64,000 bases of DNA from Brachynemurus nebulosus (taxonomy: Eukaryota > Arthropoda > Insecta > Neuroptera > Myrmeleontidae): contig JAPWDM010000007.1 in NCBI GenBank assembly GCA_035578155.1, forward strand, positions 28,246,413 to 28,310,412, given 5' to 3'. The notes beneath the pieces were generated by a model that was given only the letters and a program-made list of their open reading frames with translations, did not search any database and was not told the origin of the DNA. Shown piece after piece: positions 11,738-62,591 of the stretch. The first letter of the stretch is position 1. Every line of letters starts with the position of its first letter. The position numbers were made by a program, and so were the translations under genes.

Positions 11738-12616
11738 GGCTGCGGTTACATTGGATACGAATTCGTACGAAAAATTGATTCGTACGAGCTCGTACGAAAT
11801 TCATTCGTACGACTGTGTCGTTACATTGGATACGGAATCGTAATACGAATTCGTATTTAAATTTAAATTGAAAACCATTAGTACATATTGCATGATATCA
11901 AACAATGGATCCAGTTACCAAATCTTATTTATTAGAATCACCGTTTTCAAAATTTCTAATTATAGAAAACAAGCAATTCTGTGTAAATGATTATTTATTA
12001 TTCATGTAGAGCAAAAAAAGCTGAGTTCTGGAATTACTTTGAGGAAATTTTTCAAGACGAACAGAAATTTTTAGAATATTTGAACATGTCGCAAGTCACA
12101 TTCAATTACATTTTAAAATCTATTGAATTTCAGCTTCAATATTTAGTTAATTAATTTTTCATTACATATACTTAAAATGTTTTTGTTAGGTTAGGTTAGC
12201 TTTATTATATTGTAATCATTGTAATATATTTAATTAAAAAATTATCTAAACATTTCCTCTGCCACCTTATTCCACAATTTTTTATTTAACTTTCTATTAT
12301 GATAATATTTATGCTTTTGATCCCTTGAAGACCGCCTTTGTTCAACAAAAATAGTTATTTTTTCTATATCCATTGTATTTTTTTCGTACGAATTCGCATC
12401 AAAAAACAAAATATTTTGATCGTATCAAAAAGTCGTACGAGCTCGTACGAAAGAGTCGTAAGCAGTGTAACCACGCATATCTAAATGTATGCATTTGTTT
12501 AATTCGTATTAACTCGGATAAGTTCGTACGAATGAATTTTCGGATGAATCCGAATTTACCTAATCACACTAATCAAGAAAACCGCTTACTGAATTCTATG
12601 GGTGCGCGCGCAGCCA
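11738..12616. mobile_element. PIF/Harbinger-like relic rich in TTCGTACGAA palindromes
   Basis: The ends GGCTGCG and CGCAGCC are flanked by TAA on both sides, the usual PIF/Harbinger target. Clusters of ttcgtacga palindromes lie just inside both ends. An interior frame near 12025-12150 reads FWNYFEEIFQDEQKF and then FLEYLNMSQVTFNYIL, resembling the N-terminal region of Harbinger-type transposases (a FLEY.RMS..TF..L pattern), but stop codons lie on both sides. I infer a dead, internally deleted element. Confidence 0.45.
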
Positions 12617-12801
12617 TAACAAATTCTACATAAATGTTACTCCTTAAATGAAAAATATATGTATAAATCCAGCGACAAACACTTTTAACACGCCAATTTT
12701 TTCCCTTTTTCACTAAATAAATAATATTAAATTTCACTTATATACAACCAACTGTAAAAGTTAAGGAACCTGCCTAGAAAAAATTGAACTAACACTACAA
12801 T

Positions 12802-19914
<7,113 letters not shown>

Positions 19915-22493
19915 CTTTTTGGTTTCGTATTGAATTGTTAATATGCATTTGAAATTGTTTTTGTTTTTTTAAGATAATTTTACGTGAAATTTTAGAATTT
20001 TTTTTTTTTTTGGTTTGAGAACTTTTTTTTAATTCTTACCCCGATCAGTGGAGATTCCCAAAAACGCGGCAAAGTTCCTTAAACAGTAATCTCTCATGGT
20101 TGACTCATATATTCCCTTGCAGGAAAACAATTGTTAATGTAATTTGCTTTTTAAATATTAATTATTTACATATTTTTACATTAAACATTACATATGTATG
20201 TTGAACATATTATTAAAACGATTCACAAATAAATTTAAGTAAGTATTGCTTTTGAATTTTCTACCAAAAATTTTTACACATTCGTAACTTCTTATTTAAT
20301 TTAGTGTTTTTTTCTGGTTGTGTTTTTGAATTTTCACGATTGAAAATTTTTTATTTTCATTGTACACGGTCGTACGTAATGTTTTTTTTTTTTTTTTTAG
20401 TAATATTTTTGTGCGTTTCAACTTCACAATGCCCCCGTTAGATTCACAAATGTTCCAAAACGATGATTAACAAATTCGACAGAATATGTTGTTTCACCAA
20501 AAAGTATCTACCACAAAAGAAAAATTGACAAATAAAAGACGATTCACCCACCAATCGAGTCAAGTATCGTTAGAACAGATCACTACGTTTTTAATTTTAA
20601 TTGTCGCTTCAAAGAAGATCACTTTCTTTGAATTTTGTATTGATCGAGGAGATTTGAAACGTCACGAACAGATGGCAATAGTAGTTCAAATAAAATTATT
20701 CTACGAAATAAAATTAGAGTCCCTATAATAAATAGAGTCGTGACCAAGGGGTCAAACTAGAATGCCTACCTAACTGTGCCCACTGTAATCAATGGGTGAC
20801 GTAACACAGCACACATACAACGAAAACACACGAAGTATGGACACGAATATACCAATGTGTTAGTAATATATTTTGATGATGATATATGCAGTTCGCATAC
20901 ATATACTATATACTATCATGGCCGACCTATGTTACTACCAGTCAACAATTAAAAATAAATGTATTTATTTTAAGAAAGATATCACTTTATTTTGAGAAAT
21001 TTTTTATTCAATAGAATTTTTACACTTAAATACGACACACTTCATATTTTTTTCTGTTTAAATTTCACGAGTTGATTAAAAAAACATGATTTTTATTTTG
21101 ACGTGAACACGACGGCAGTCAGTAGCAGACTAAGTTCAGTAGTGGTGTAAATTGCTACTTACTGCAACTTTAAAATTTCACTTTTTCCAAAATTATCATA
21201 TGTTTGAGTAAATATTTTTGAGTACATAATATTATTGTTAATAAGTTATAAATTAATAAACAATTAAAAAATTTTAATTTAATTATTCTTTCTAGGTTAA
21301 ACTAAATGATTTTTGTTATAGTTATACTACTACAAAAAATTAAGGGAACAAAAAAAAATTGCTAAATTTTTAGTTATTTTTGAAGGGCTGTAGTTACGTG
21401 AAAAATGGTTATATCGAGATGAGAAAAAAAGCATTTTGAAGCTTCAAGATTCTAGTTTTGAGATCTTTCGCCCAAAAAATTTTAGGAGTGACAGTTATCG
21501 AGTAATCCTAAGGAATAACACAAAAATTGAAAATATAAAATTTTTTGCACTTTTTTTTTCGGTCTACGGGCTTGAAAAATTTTTTTACAGTAAAGCCATG
21601 GTATTGACTTGATAGCCTGTTTATTCAGCTTAAATTTCCTTTTTAAAATTTTTCTCTACGTTGAATTGTTCCGGAGATATCCAACTTTGAATGCAAAAAG
21701 ATCCTTTTTGCTTTAACCATCGATAACTCAGTAACTAGTGATCGGACAGAAAATTGAACGGCAGTTTTGGAATCTGGAATAAATTTCCTACAAGGCTATG
21801 CTGCGTACTTTAGGGAAAAAAATTTTTTTTCATCTTTAATTTTAACCTGAAAAATGTGAAAAAAGAGACGGTTTTTCTTGTTACGAAAAATTGTCCACAT
21901 CCTTGCGAGTATTGATGTGTAAAAACCAGCGAGAAATCGCATTTTGAAAACAAATTCTCAAAAATCACCGCTTTTTCTCGACTATAAACAGCCGCCATTT
22001 TGAAAATATATTACGGAACCAAAAGGTTCGCGTTCCTGCCAAAATGACAGTATCGAGGAATAATATGCACTTTGATTTATGTTGATATCTCAAATACTTT
22101 TTGAGATACATGAGGAACCATGTCGAAAAACGTTCTATCGAGAAAAAAGCATTTAAAGTTTTTTATTTAAATTGAATTATAGTAAAGTACGTACACTAAA
22201 ATGCCCATAACTTTTTGATTTTTCATTTTTTTTAAATAAAATTTTAGCAGAATACTTCTAACACCTTATGGAACATAATTATCACAAAAAAAATCGATAT
22301 CTTTTTTTTAGCGATTTTTAAAATTTCGTAATTCTAACAACGAAATCTTTATGAATTTGTGATTTCTGTCATCGCAGAGATGGTCTACCCGCAACTGATC
22401 ACTTTAAAATAGTCAATGTCGGATTTTAAGCAATTTAAGAGACAGTATTTTTATTTAATTTAAAAATTATTGTTGAAATTTAGAAAGGACCCC
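19915..22493. other. Upstream flank of MIER1; no gene or clear element
   Basis: Any MIER1 promoter and untranslated exons must lie here, but I see no convincing core promoter. Around 20740 there is tgaccaaggggtca, an imperfect nuclear-receptor-like inverted repeat, and tgacgtaa at 20795. The rest is AT-rich with no supported coding sequence. Confidence 0.35.
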
Positions 22494-22852
22494 GCACAAA
22501 TCTTACGGAAATTTGGTCCCGGTTAATTTCTTTGAAACTTTGGGAAATAATAGTTCTTGACCTGTAGAATAAAAGTCCCCGTAGACGCAAAGCTCAATAA
22601 TGGACAGATTTTGAGATATATGTAGTTAAATATACGTTTTTTGCCGACTTTTCTGCAAGTTTTTTGCCGACACCATTTGATAAGTGATCGATTTTACATT
22701 GACAGTATACGTATATTTAACTACATATATCTCAAAATCTGTCCAGTATTGAGTTTTGCGCCTATGGAGACTTTTGTTCTACAGGTCAAGAACTATTATT
22801 TGCCAAAGTTTCGAAGAAATTAACCGGGACTAAATTTCCATAAGATTTGTGC
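22494..22852. repeat. Long palindrome (foldback element)
   Basis: Two arms of about 160-170 bases, starting gcacaaatcttacggaaatt and ending with its inverse, surround a short centre (near 22640-22700). The match is roughly 90 percent by eye. The right arm ends directly at a 5'-truncated pogo-like MITE. There is no coding capacity. Confidence 0.8.
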
Positions 22853-23265
22853 TATAATAACTTTCTTTGATAAAAATACTTTTGAACGGCTTTTAAGCAT
22901 TTAATCAATACATTGCATAAGAACATAAGTTATTGCATCATTTAATTTTGTTACAGCTATGTATTTTTCAAAATTTTCATAATATTATAAAATTGAAATA
23001 AAATGTTTCTACGTGTAAATTAATGCTTTATCTTATCTATAGAAGCAACTTCTAAGGAAATTTCTAAGTTTTGAGCGTTTTGAGTGATGTTTTCTCGATG
23101 AAACTTTTTTTATGCGGTCCCGTACAACCGCACAAAAAAGTTTTTTTGGTATAATCTGGATCAAACTATACTTTTTATAGCTATTTATGATATTTTTAAA
23201 TATATTTTTTTTGTGCGATTTTTTTTATGCGGTCCCTGTCCACCGCACAAAAAAGAGTTCATCTG
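22853..23265. mobile_element. Pogo-like MITE (atgcggtcc family), 5'-truncated
   Basis: The sequence follows the copy at 5369-5874 closely from ataataactttctttgat to the right end aagagttcatctg and a flanking TA. It lacks the left TIR, which is replaced by the palindrome at 22494-22852. Confidence 0.7.
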
Positions 23266-24622
23266 TATTAATAAAAAATATGAAAAATTATGCAAATATA
23301 TTTTTTATAAGTGTGTGAATTGCCCAAATCATTTTTTAATTATTTAACACGTTGACGGTCATAACCAATTACGTAAACGTTCAAGTGGTACACTATTTTG
23401 ATAATCTGGAATTGTTAACGTGCTACAGCGTTGTCTCGCAATTAGTCAAAAAATTAATTTGTCGCTGTACAGTGCTCGTAACCGTCAACGTGTTAACGTC
23501 GTTTCTAATTTTTTTTCCGCGCTCTCTGATTATCCTATTGCTGTCTCTTTCATTCTCGCGCACACAGATATTTTGAAATAAAACAATGGAATTTAATATG
23601 TAAAATATAAATTATTATTAAAAAAAAATCATTTACAAATTCGACATAAATATATTTAACAAATCAATAAAAAAAATCGATACAGAAACTACTTTCACTT
23701 GAATGAAATTTTCACATTAAATAAATACGTATAAAAAAAAAAATAAATATACAAGTAAAATTTTACAGTTTTTCTTTATGTGGTGATCTGCATTTGTATG
23801 AATTAAATAAAAAAATATATGTGTATTTTATTTTAAAAAAATATTTTTTAATTAACGTCTAATCATTTTTTAATTACATAATTTTCTATTAAAATAATAC
23901 ATACATACATACATACAGTCGTGGGGAAAAATAAATTAACAACTTTAATTTTCAGCGACGAACGATAGATACACAGTGATCTAAATTGAAATAAATACAT
24001 ACTTACATTAACAATACTGCGATTATTCTAATATTTAACGGATCTAATTATAATACATCGATTTTTTTCTCAATTTACAATATCGTTTCCATTAGTATTA
24101 CCTGTAGGTGTAAGAAAGAACGAAATATGTTTCTGTAGCATACAGAGTGATTAATGTAATTAAACAAAACAAAATTTCCGTTTTTTATTTGATTATGATC
24201 TGTCTGTCGGCAATTTTCGCTGAAATATATGTAATTTCATTTCGATCTATTCAGGGTGTATTACTAAATGGAAGCGATGCTGTATTCTGATTTTTTTTGA
24301 AATATTAACCTAATGCATAAATAAATAAATAATTTATTACTATTAATAGTGAGGTCACAGAACTTATCTACGAGTATTTAGCTACAATTTGAATGACACT
24401 GCTAATGTTTGGACACACGTACATAACTAGATACAAATATACATTTTAAAATTTTCGTTGACACGTTCACTGCCACCTGTTGACTGATTGATACATCAGT
24501 ATCACGTTTTGAATGTCAAAGCGATTGGTAACACTATTTGTTGGGATACTATACACAACGCTGGCATTACAACTAATGCGCCAGTATACACAGATCCGCA
24601 CAGATCCGTTTATAGTAGCAAT
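23266..24622. other. Gene-free AT-rich sequence
   Basis: A short (CATA)n run lies at 23901-23919. Around 23350-23495 there is a loose inverted repeat with arms acacgttgacggt and accgtcaacgtgtta. No coding content was recognised. Confidence 0.4.
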
Positions 24623-24998
24623 TAGTGATGTCGAACTGAAGAGAAATTAGTCGATTAATCGACTAAAGTTGTTTTTTAGACGACGTTAGTCTTTAGTCGA
24701 AAACATCGAGCAAGCAATAGTCGACTAATCGACTAAATTTTTAGTCGAATTCATGAATAGGGTAACCTATGTAATTCTTTCAAAAAAAAAAAAATGTTTT
24801 GAATTTTTTAGTTTTTAATTTTACGAATTTTATATAAATAATAAAGGAAACAAATTCAATTAGTCGTTTTTAGTCATTAAAAAAAAATTAATCATTTTAG
24901 TCATTTAGTCGAGAGTAAAATAGTCGATTGAAAACTGACTAAATTTAAAAAAATTAGTCGACTAAACCGATTAATTGATTAATCATCCGACATCACTA
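24623..24998. mobile_element. hAT MITE (TAGTGATGTCG family) with perfect 8-bp target duplication
   Basis: The element starts tagtgatgtcgaactgaag and ends ccgacatcacta. It is flanked by the exact direct repeat gtagcaat (24615-24622 and 24999-25006). The subterminal parts carry many tagtcgattaatcgacta palindromes. A second copy with its own perfect 8-bp duplication is at 45091-45539, and a degraded relative is near 58797-58865 and 59400-59430. Confidence 0.88.
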
Positions 24999-25901
24999 GT
25001 AGCAATGAACGTGTTCAAAAAGTGTTTTGAATGTTACATACATAATATATGAGTATTATTGACAGTTTTATTTTGGTTGTATAATAATCAGGGTTGTGCA
25101 AGTAGACTAGGTATTTTTTTTACGGGTGCGTCAATAAAACTGACGTAAACAATGTGTAGGGTAATTTAATGTAGACAATCTAGAAATCTGTCAAGTAAGG
25201 GTGTCTACACAATCAATGAAATAAGGAATAAGAAATAAGAAATAAGGAATAAGAAGTATGCCATCTAGTGACGTTGAATGGAACTTTAACGTAACTGCTC
25301 ATAGATATACGTATTTAGGTATTTTTGTATATCAAAATTCATGAAAAAATAACGTTCGTGATGACTTTTTTTGTCACTAAAGTGAAAAAAATCACGAATT
25401 TTGACGTACAAAAGTACCTACATATTTATATCTATGAGGAGTTACGTTAAAGTTCCACTCAACGTCACTAGATGGCATACTTCTTATTCCTTATTTCTTA
25501 TTTCTTAAATAATTTACTGTTGAGAGGTTTACTTTGTGAAATTTCATTTTAAATATTAAAAATATTTAAAGTTTCAATTACTTTGTCAATTTCACTAGAA
25601 TTAAGTAGAATTTACTAAACGCGTTTTCAATCTCGCGACCATCATCAGAGTAATTGAAGAAATGTATGTGGGAGTGTAATAAATACTCTTAAAAATGAAT
25701 TTGGGAAAAACCCGTCATTATACTATTTCATATGAAATAGGCTGTACAATAACGTACCTGAAAGACGATGTTGATAAACCAGTTTTGAATAATAGAGGTA
25801 ATTATTTTTATCTGTGTAAGGTAAAAATTTTTAACCAATATGTTTAAGAATAAAGGAGGGGTGTCCAAAATGTTAAAGTTGCTGAAATTATATTTTTTCG
25901 T

Positions 25902-27158
25902 TTAGAAGTTCAGTTTTAATAAAGGTGAATTATTTAGGTCGTTTTGATCATTTAAAACCTCCACTTGTGGGTCACTGTTCAATCTATTAATTTCAAGAGC
26001 CTCCAAGAGATTCAGTTTTGTACCCTTTTGACAAATATGTAGAACTTTTTGGTTTGTGATTTGTATTGGGGAAATGACCTGTTTCTAAGACGTGTAAACC
26101 AAAATTTGAGCTATGAATTTGAGATCCAACATGTTCCTTATACCTTGTCTCGAAGCTGCGACCCGTCTGTCCCACGTATTTAGCATTACACTGTGAACAA
26201 TCTAAGCGGTAAACTCCACTCTTTTTTAGCGGATCAGTTTTTTCTTTTGCGTTAAAAAGTGAACGGCCGACGTTTCCAAATGAACAGAAGGCGGGTGATA
26301 TATTATATTTTGAAAATAAATTGCCTATTTTTTGTGAGATGACACCTAGGAAAGGGAGTGATACATAATGTTTTGGATCTGGACCAGCAGTAATAGATGG
26401 GTATATTTGTTCAATGGTGATTTTGTGTTGTTTTTTACGAATGAGTTCATTTATTAAATGGGTTGAAAAACCGTTGTTGAGGGCGATTTGTTTTATTGTG
26501 TTAAGTTCAGTTTCTCGGTCTTTTGGTAGAAGAGGAATAGCGAATGCTCTGTGGATCATTGAACGATACGCAGCTAGTTTGTGGGACGTGGAGCTAAAGG
26601 AGTCAGCAGGTATAGTTAAATCTGAAAATGATGGTTTACGGTAGATATTATAAATGAATTTATTGGTGTCTCTAAGGATGGTTATATCAAGGAAATTTAT
26701 GGATTGGTTTTCTTCTATTTCTTTGGTAAATTGGATTTTTGGGTGGATGCTGTTGAGATATTTTAAATAGTTGTCCAGCTGTCGGTCTGTTCCTTTGAAA
26801 CCAACTAGGATGTCATCTACATAGCGAAACCAGAAAAGAATGTGTTTTTTAGAAATAGGGTTTTGTAAGATAGAAGTTTCGAGGTTATCCATAAAGAGTT
26901 CAGCTAAGAGTGGGCTTAGGGGGGAACCCATTGGGAGACCAGAATTTTGGATATAAATTTGATTATTAAATTGAAAATCCATAAAGAGTTCAGCTAAGAG
27001 TGGGCTTAGGGGGGAACCCATTGGGAGACCAGAATTTTGGATATAAATTTGATTATTAAATTGAAAATCCATAAAGAGTTCAGCTAAGAGTGGGCTTAGG
27101 GGGGAACCCATTGGGAGACCAGAATTTTGGATATAAATTTGATTATTAAATTGAAATT
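25902..27158 (-). pseudogene. Penelope-like reverse transcriptase with GIY-YIG endonuclease, truncated and frameshifted
   Basis: The frame holds the RT segment GLPMGSPLSPLLAELFMDN, the catalytic FRYVDDIL block, then the linker and a GIY-YIG endonuclease (GVYRLDCSQCNAKYVGQTGR followed by ETRYKEH). The CxxC inside the GIY-YIG segment is usual for endonuclease-bearing Penelope-like elements. A 30-residue unit (FQFNNQIYIQNSGLPMGSPL onward) is present three times in frame through a 90-bp tandem triplication. Near 26035 the frame slips in a five-A run: the main frame stops at 25993 after SLGGS, whereas the shifted frame reads KLNLLEALEINR, the normal end of such proteins, and stops at 25904-25902. 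The N-terminal half of the RT is missing. The element is certainly dead. Confidence 0.85.
26889..27157. repeat. 90-bp tandem repeat, three copies
   Basis: The unit begins ccataaagagttcagctaag. Copies start at 26889, 26979 and 27069 and are almost identical. The unit is 30 codons, so the reverse-transcriptase frame passes through. The near identity suggests a recent duplication, or an assembly artefact. Confidence 0.95.
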
Positions 27159-27622
27159 TTAAACTTATTTCTTATTCCATATTTCATTGATTGTGTAGAC
27201 ACCCTTACTTTTATTGATAAAATGTTTTTTTTCTATTGTTTGACTATAGTTTGCTTCTACAATTTTCTTTTACATGTGTAAGTATACAAAAAAGAAATAT
27301 AATTAGCATAATGAGTATTTATTTTGGGTTAAAATTTGAATGGGTGTTTTTACTTTGACATAGTGTGAATATAATCACAGTTTTGAGGTTATAGAAATTG
27401 ACATTGACGTTTGTTTATCTTCAAATCGTGACGTAACTACAGTGAACTGTTTTTCGCATCAGTTATTTCACTAAAAAACAGAATTTAAAAAAAAAATAAA
27501 GCAAATTATCAAGCTTTTAGAATAATTGTTTAATTTCAGTCAAGTACCCAATTGCACAACACTGAATTAATAATGCAGTATCCAGTCAGTATGATGAGTC
27601 GTATATATATGTATATGAATTT

Positions 27623-60438
<32,816 letters not shown>

Positions 60439-60560
60439 ACACGCGCTTAATATACAAATTTGACACGCATGTCTTCGCGTCGCGTCGTCCTCAACTGCCG
60501 CTCAACTGCGCTCACAATAATATTCAACTGTTTTTATTTTTTTTTCGTGTATATAATACT
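60439..60560 (-). promoter_or_regulatory. Possible core promoter and leader of the TGF-beta ligand gene
   Basis: On the minus strand a TATATA lies at 60555-60550. An A in caGTTGA-type context at about 60529 lies 26 bases downstream, a plausible initiator spacing. The leader to the ATG would be about 90 bases. This is position-based inference; an upstream promoter near 62.4 kb with a spliced leader is equally possible. Confidence 0.3.
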
Positions 60561-60727
60561 CTCGCGAGCTAAGCGGATTTATGTATACATACAATAATGA
60601 TTCACATTGTTAACCATAGAATCATACGTTGGTCTACGAGAAACGTTCATCATACATCGGCGTCATTTTGACGAATTGAATTTTTACGGGGAGTTTTAGA
60701 GTTTATTTGCAAAAAAACATTTTTTTT

Positions 60728-61444
60728 ACCGGAAAGAAGTTAGCGCCGAAAGTTGAAAAATCTTTTTGTTTTTTATATGGTTAAATTGCTCCCGAATTGC
60801 TCCTTTGAAATCAGTAATTGCTCCACCTGAAACTTAATTATTTAATTAGTTATTTATAAGGAAAAAAATTTTTTTCCGTTATTTAAGTTATCAAAATCTC
60901 CCAAAATAATACTTTTTTATATAATTTCTTTACGTCAATAAATTGCTCCCAGTTTGCTCTATTTAATTTAAAAGCTAAATCTTAATTTTTTTGAATAATT
61001 ATTAAAATATTTTTTTTTTTTTTTTTTATAATGTTATTTAACTTGTCAAAATTCAATTATCCTTAAATATATGCAAACGACTAAGGGAATAATGGATTGC
61101 CTATACGTTTTAATAATACATAACCTAATTCATAATATTTTTTATTTTAATATATTTTAATTATTATTCAGAGAAATTAATAACTAACTTTTAAATTAGA
61201 TGGAGCAAATTGGGAGCAATTTTTTGATATAAAGTAATTGTATAAAAATGCATTATTTGACAAGATTTTGATAATAGAAATAGTCAAACAAAAAAGTTTT
61301 TTTGTTTGTAAATAACTAATTAAGTAATTAAGTTCCAGGTGGAGCAATTACTGATTCCAAAGGAGCAATTTGGGAGCAATTTAGCCATAAAAAAAAAAAA
61401 AAACAGAAAGATTTTCCAACTTTCGGCGCCAACTTCTTTCCGGT
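60728..61444. mobile_element. Foldback element (accggaaagaagttagcgcc family), full copy
   Basis: The left end accggaaagaagttagcgcc is inverted at the right end ggcgccaacttctttccggt. The arms extend inward for more than 100 bases (ggttaaattgctcccgaatt and its inverse). The centre is AT-rich. A partial copy is at 38625-39905. No coding capacity. Confidence 0.8.
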
Positions 61445-62209
61445 TTTTTTTTTTTTTACATAACAGTACGACAAAAGCGAACAAAATATTTAAAAAAATT
61501 GGATTTGAAAAAATTTCTTAATATAAATATTTATTAATTTTTTTAAATATTTTTATCAAAGCATATTTTCATTATAAAAATTAAAAAATAGATAAATACA
61601 TCAATTGTATCATAAAACATATCTTTCAAATAATTAATTTATGAACTATTATGAGTCAGTGGACATGTGTGACTTTATAGAATGTGAAATTTCTCAGTCA
61701 TAAATATTCCTATAGGTATATAGTTATTTCCCCATTAGGCACATTTGTAAATTTTCTAAAATTTGTTAGTAATTTTTCGAATAAGATCTCAAAAAATAAT
61801 AAAAATTAAAATATTTTCCACAAAATAAATTGTTAATCATTTATTAAGTCACTTGAAACGCATTCTTTGGTTTTCGATTCAATATATTAAAACTTCAGTA
61901 TTATGTCGTCTCTATAAGTCAAACAGCTGTAATCACCTTTCATATTATCATAATCATTGAATAAATTAATTATAACATCAATATCTTTAATAAATTTTAG
62001 AAAAATTAGGAAAACTTTTATATGTGAAGTAGGTACAAAATCTTAATAAGACAGCAACTATAGACAAAAATTTATACATTTGCTGTGTTATAATAACAAA
62101 TAAATTAGATAACAGAAGTTTCACAGCAAGCAGACAACGATAAGTTGTAAGTATTGGAGCAGGTAGAGAAGTTCGTTCGTCATTTTGATGAGTACGTATG
62201 ATTCTAGGG
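61445..62209. other. Gene-free AT-rich sequence
   Basis: Nothing recognised. Confidence 0.35.
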
Positions 62210-62329
62210 TTAAGAATTTGTTCTCTGGTTAAGAACGTTAAGAATGTCCGCAATGGGTCCCCCAACTTGGCTTGCATTCGCTTTGGTCGGGTGGGGGGCA
62301 CCAACCACTACCACGTTCTCTTCTTTCAC
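62210..62329 (-). CDS. Candidate terminal coding exon, unidentified
   Basis: After an acceptor-like aaaatctacag the frame VKEENVVVVGAPHPTKANAS then QVGGPIADILNVLNQRTNS runs to a TAA at 62212-62210. The region is markedly GC-richer than its flanks. Other frames through it are also open, so the frame choice is uncertain. It could be an untranslated exon or promoter island of the ligand gene whose ATG lies 1.8 kb downstream on the same strand. No family recognised. Confidence 0.25.
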   Translation of the reverse strand: MKEENVVVVGAPHPTKANASQVGGPIADILNVLNQRTNS

Positions 62330-62590
62330 CTGTAGATTTTGCACGGTATACGGCGAGTGAGCGGGACGTGAGCGGGTGAGTGAGTGAGGGTGGTATGTCG
62401 TGCAACATGAATGAGGGTACTTCAAACTTTGCCTTTGAATTATATTTATTGTAATGACACCTCTTAATTGTCGCGCGACACACACTTTCTGTCGCTTTTT
62501 CGAACCACTTCGACACGTTTCTGATTTAAAAGATTACTTTCTACCACTTTTATTACCGTTTGTCTTGTCAAACAATATTCGTAGGGTTGA
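62330..62590 (-). promoter_or_regulatory. GC-richer island with tandem ctcactca/cccgctcac motifs
   Basis: Minus-strand repeats such as ctcactcactcacccgctca lie around 62355-62385, followed upstream by a cgcgcgacaattaag stretch. Compositionally this resembles an insect promoter or 5' untranslated exon. No defined core element was found. Confidence 0.25.
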
Positions 62591-62591
62591 C

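Larger units (their letters stand above)
25508..27162 (-). mobile_element. Penelope-like retroelement, 5'-truncated
   Basis: This element was inserted within the end of the palindromic MITE. The sequence cttatttctta on both sides could be its target duplication, though the site is simple-sequence. The coding part is described separately. The 5' side is cut at the RT palm region; the 3' side has an untranslated tail of about 390 bases (25508-25901). Confidence 0.75.
25194..27209. mobile_element. Palindromic MITE split by a Penelope-like insertion
   Basis: The outer ends are agtaagggtgtctacacaat and its inverse. The left portion (25194-25507) contains the same aataaggaataagaagtatg palindrome as the MITE at 1709-1935. 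The terminal part of the right arm resumes at about 27163 (cttatttcttattcc), on the other side of a retroelement. Confidence 0.7.

Noticed and set aside
12373..12633. 86-codon plus-strand frame
   Set aside because: It runs through the palindromic end of the Harbinger-like relic and has no domain.
26414..26644. 76-codon plus-strand frame
   Set aside because: It is the antisense shadow of the Penelope-like coding region.
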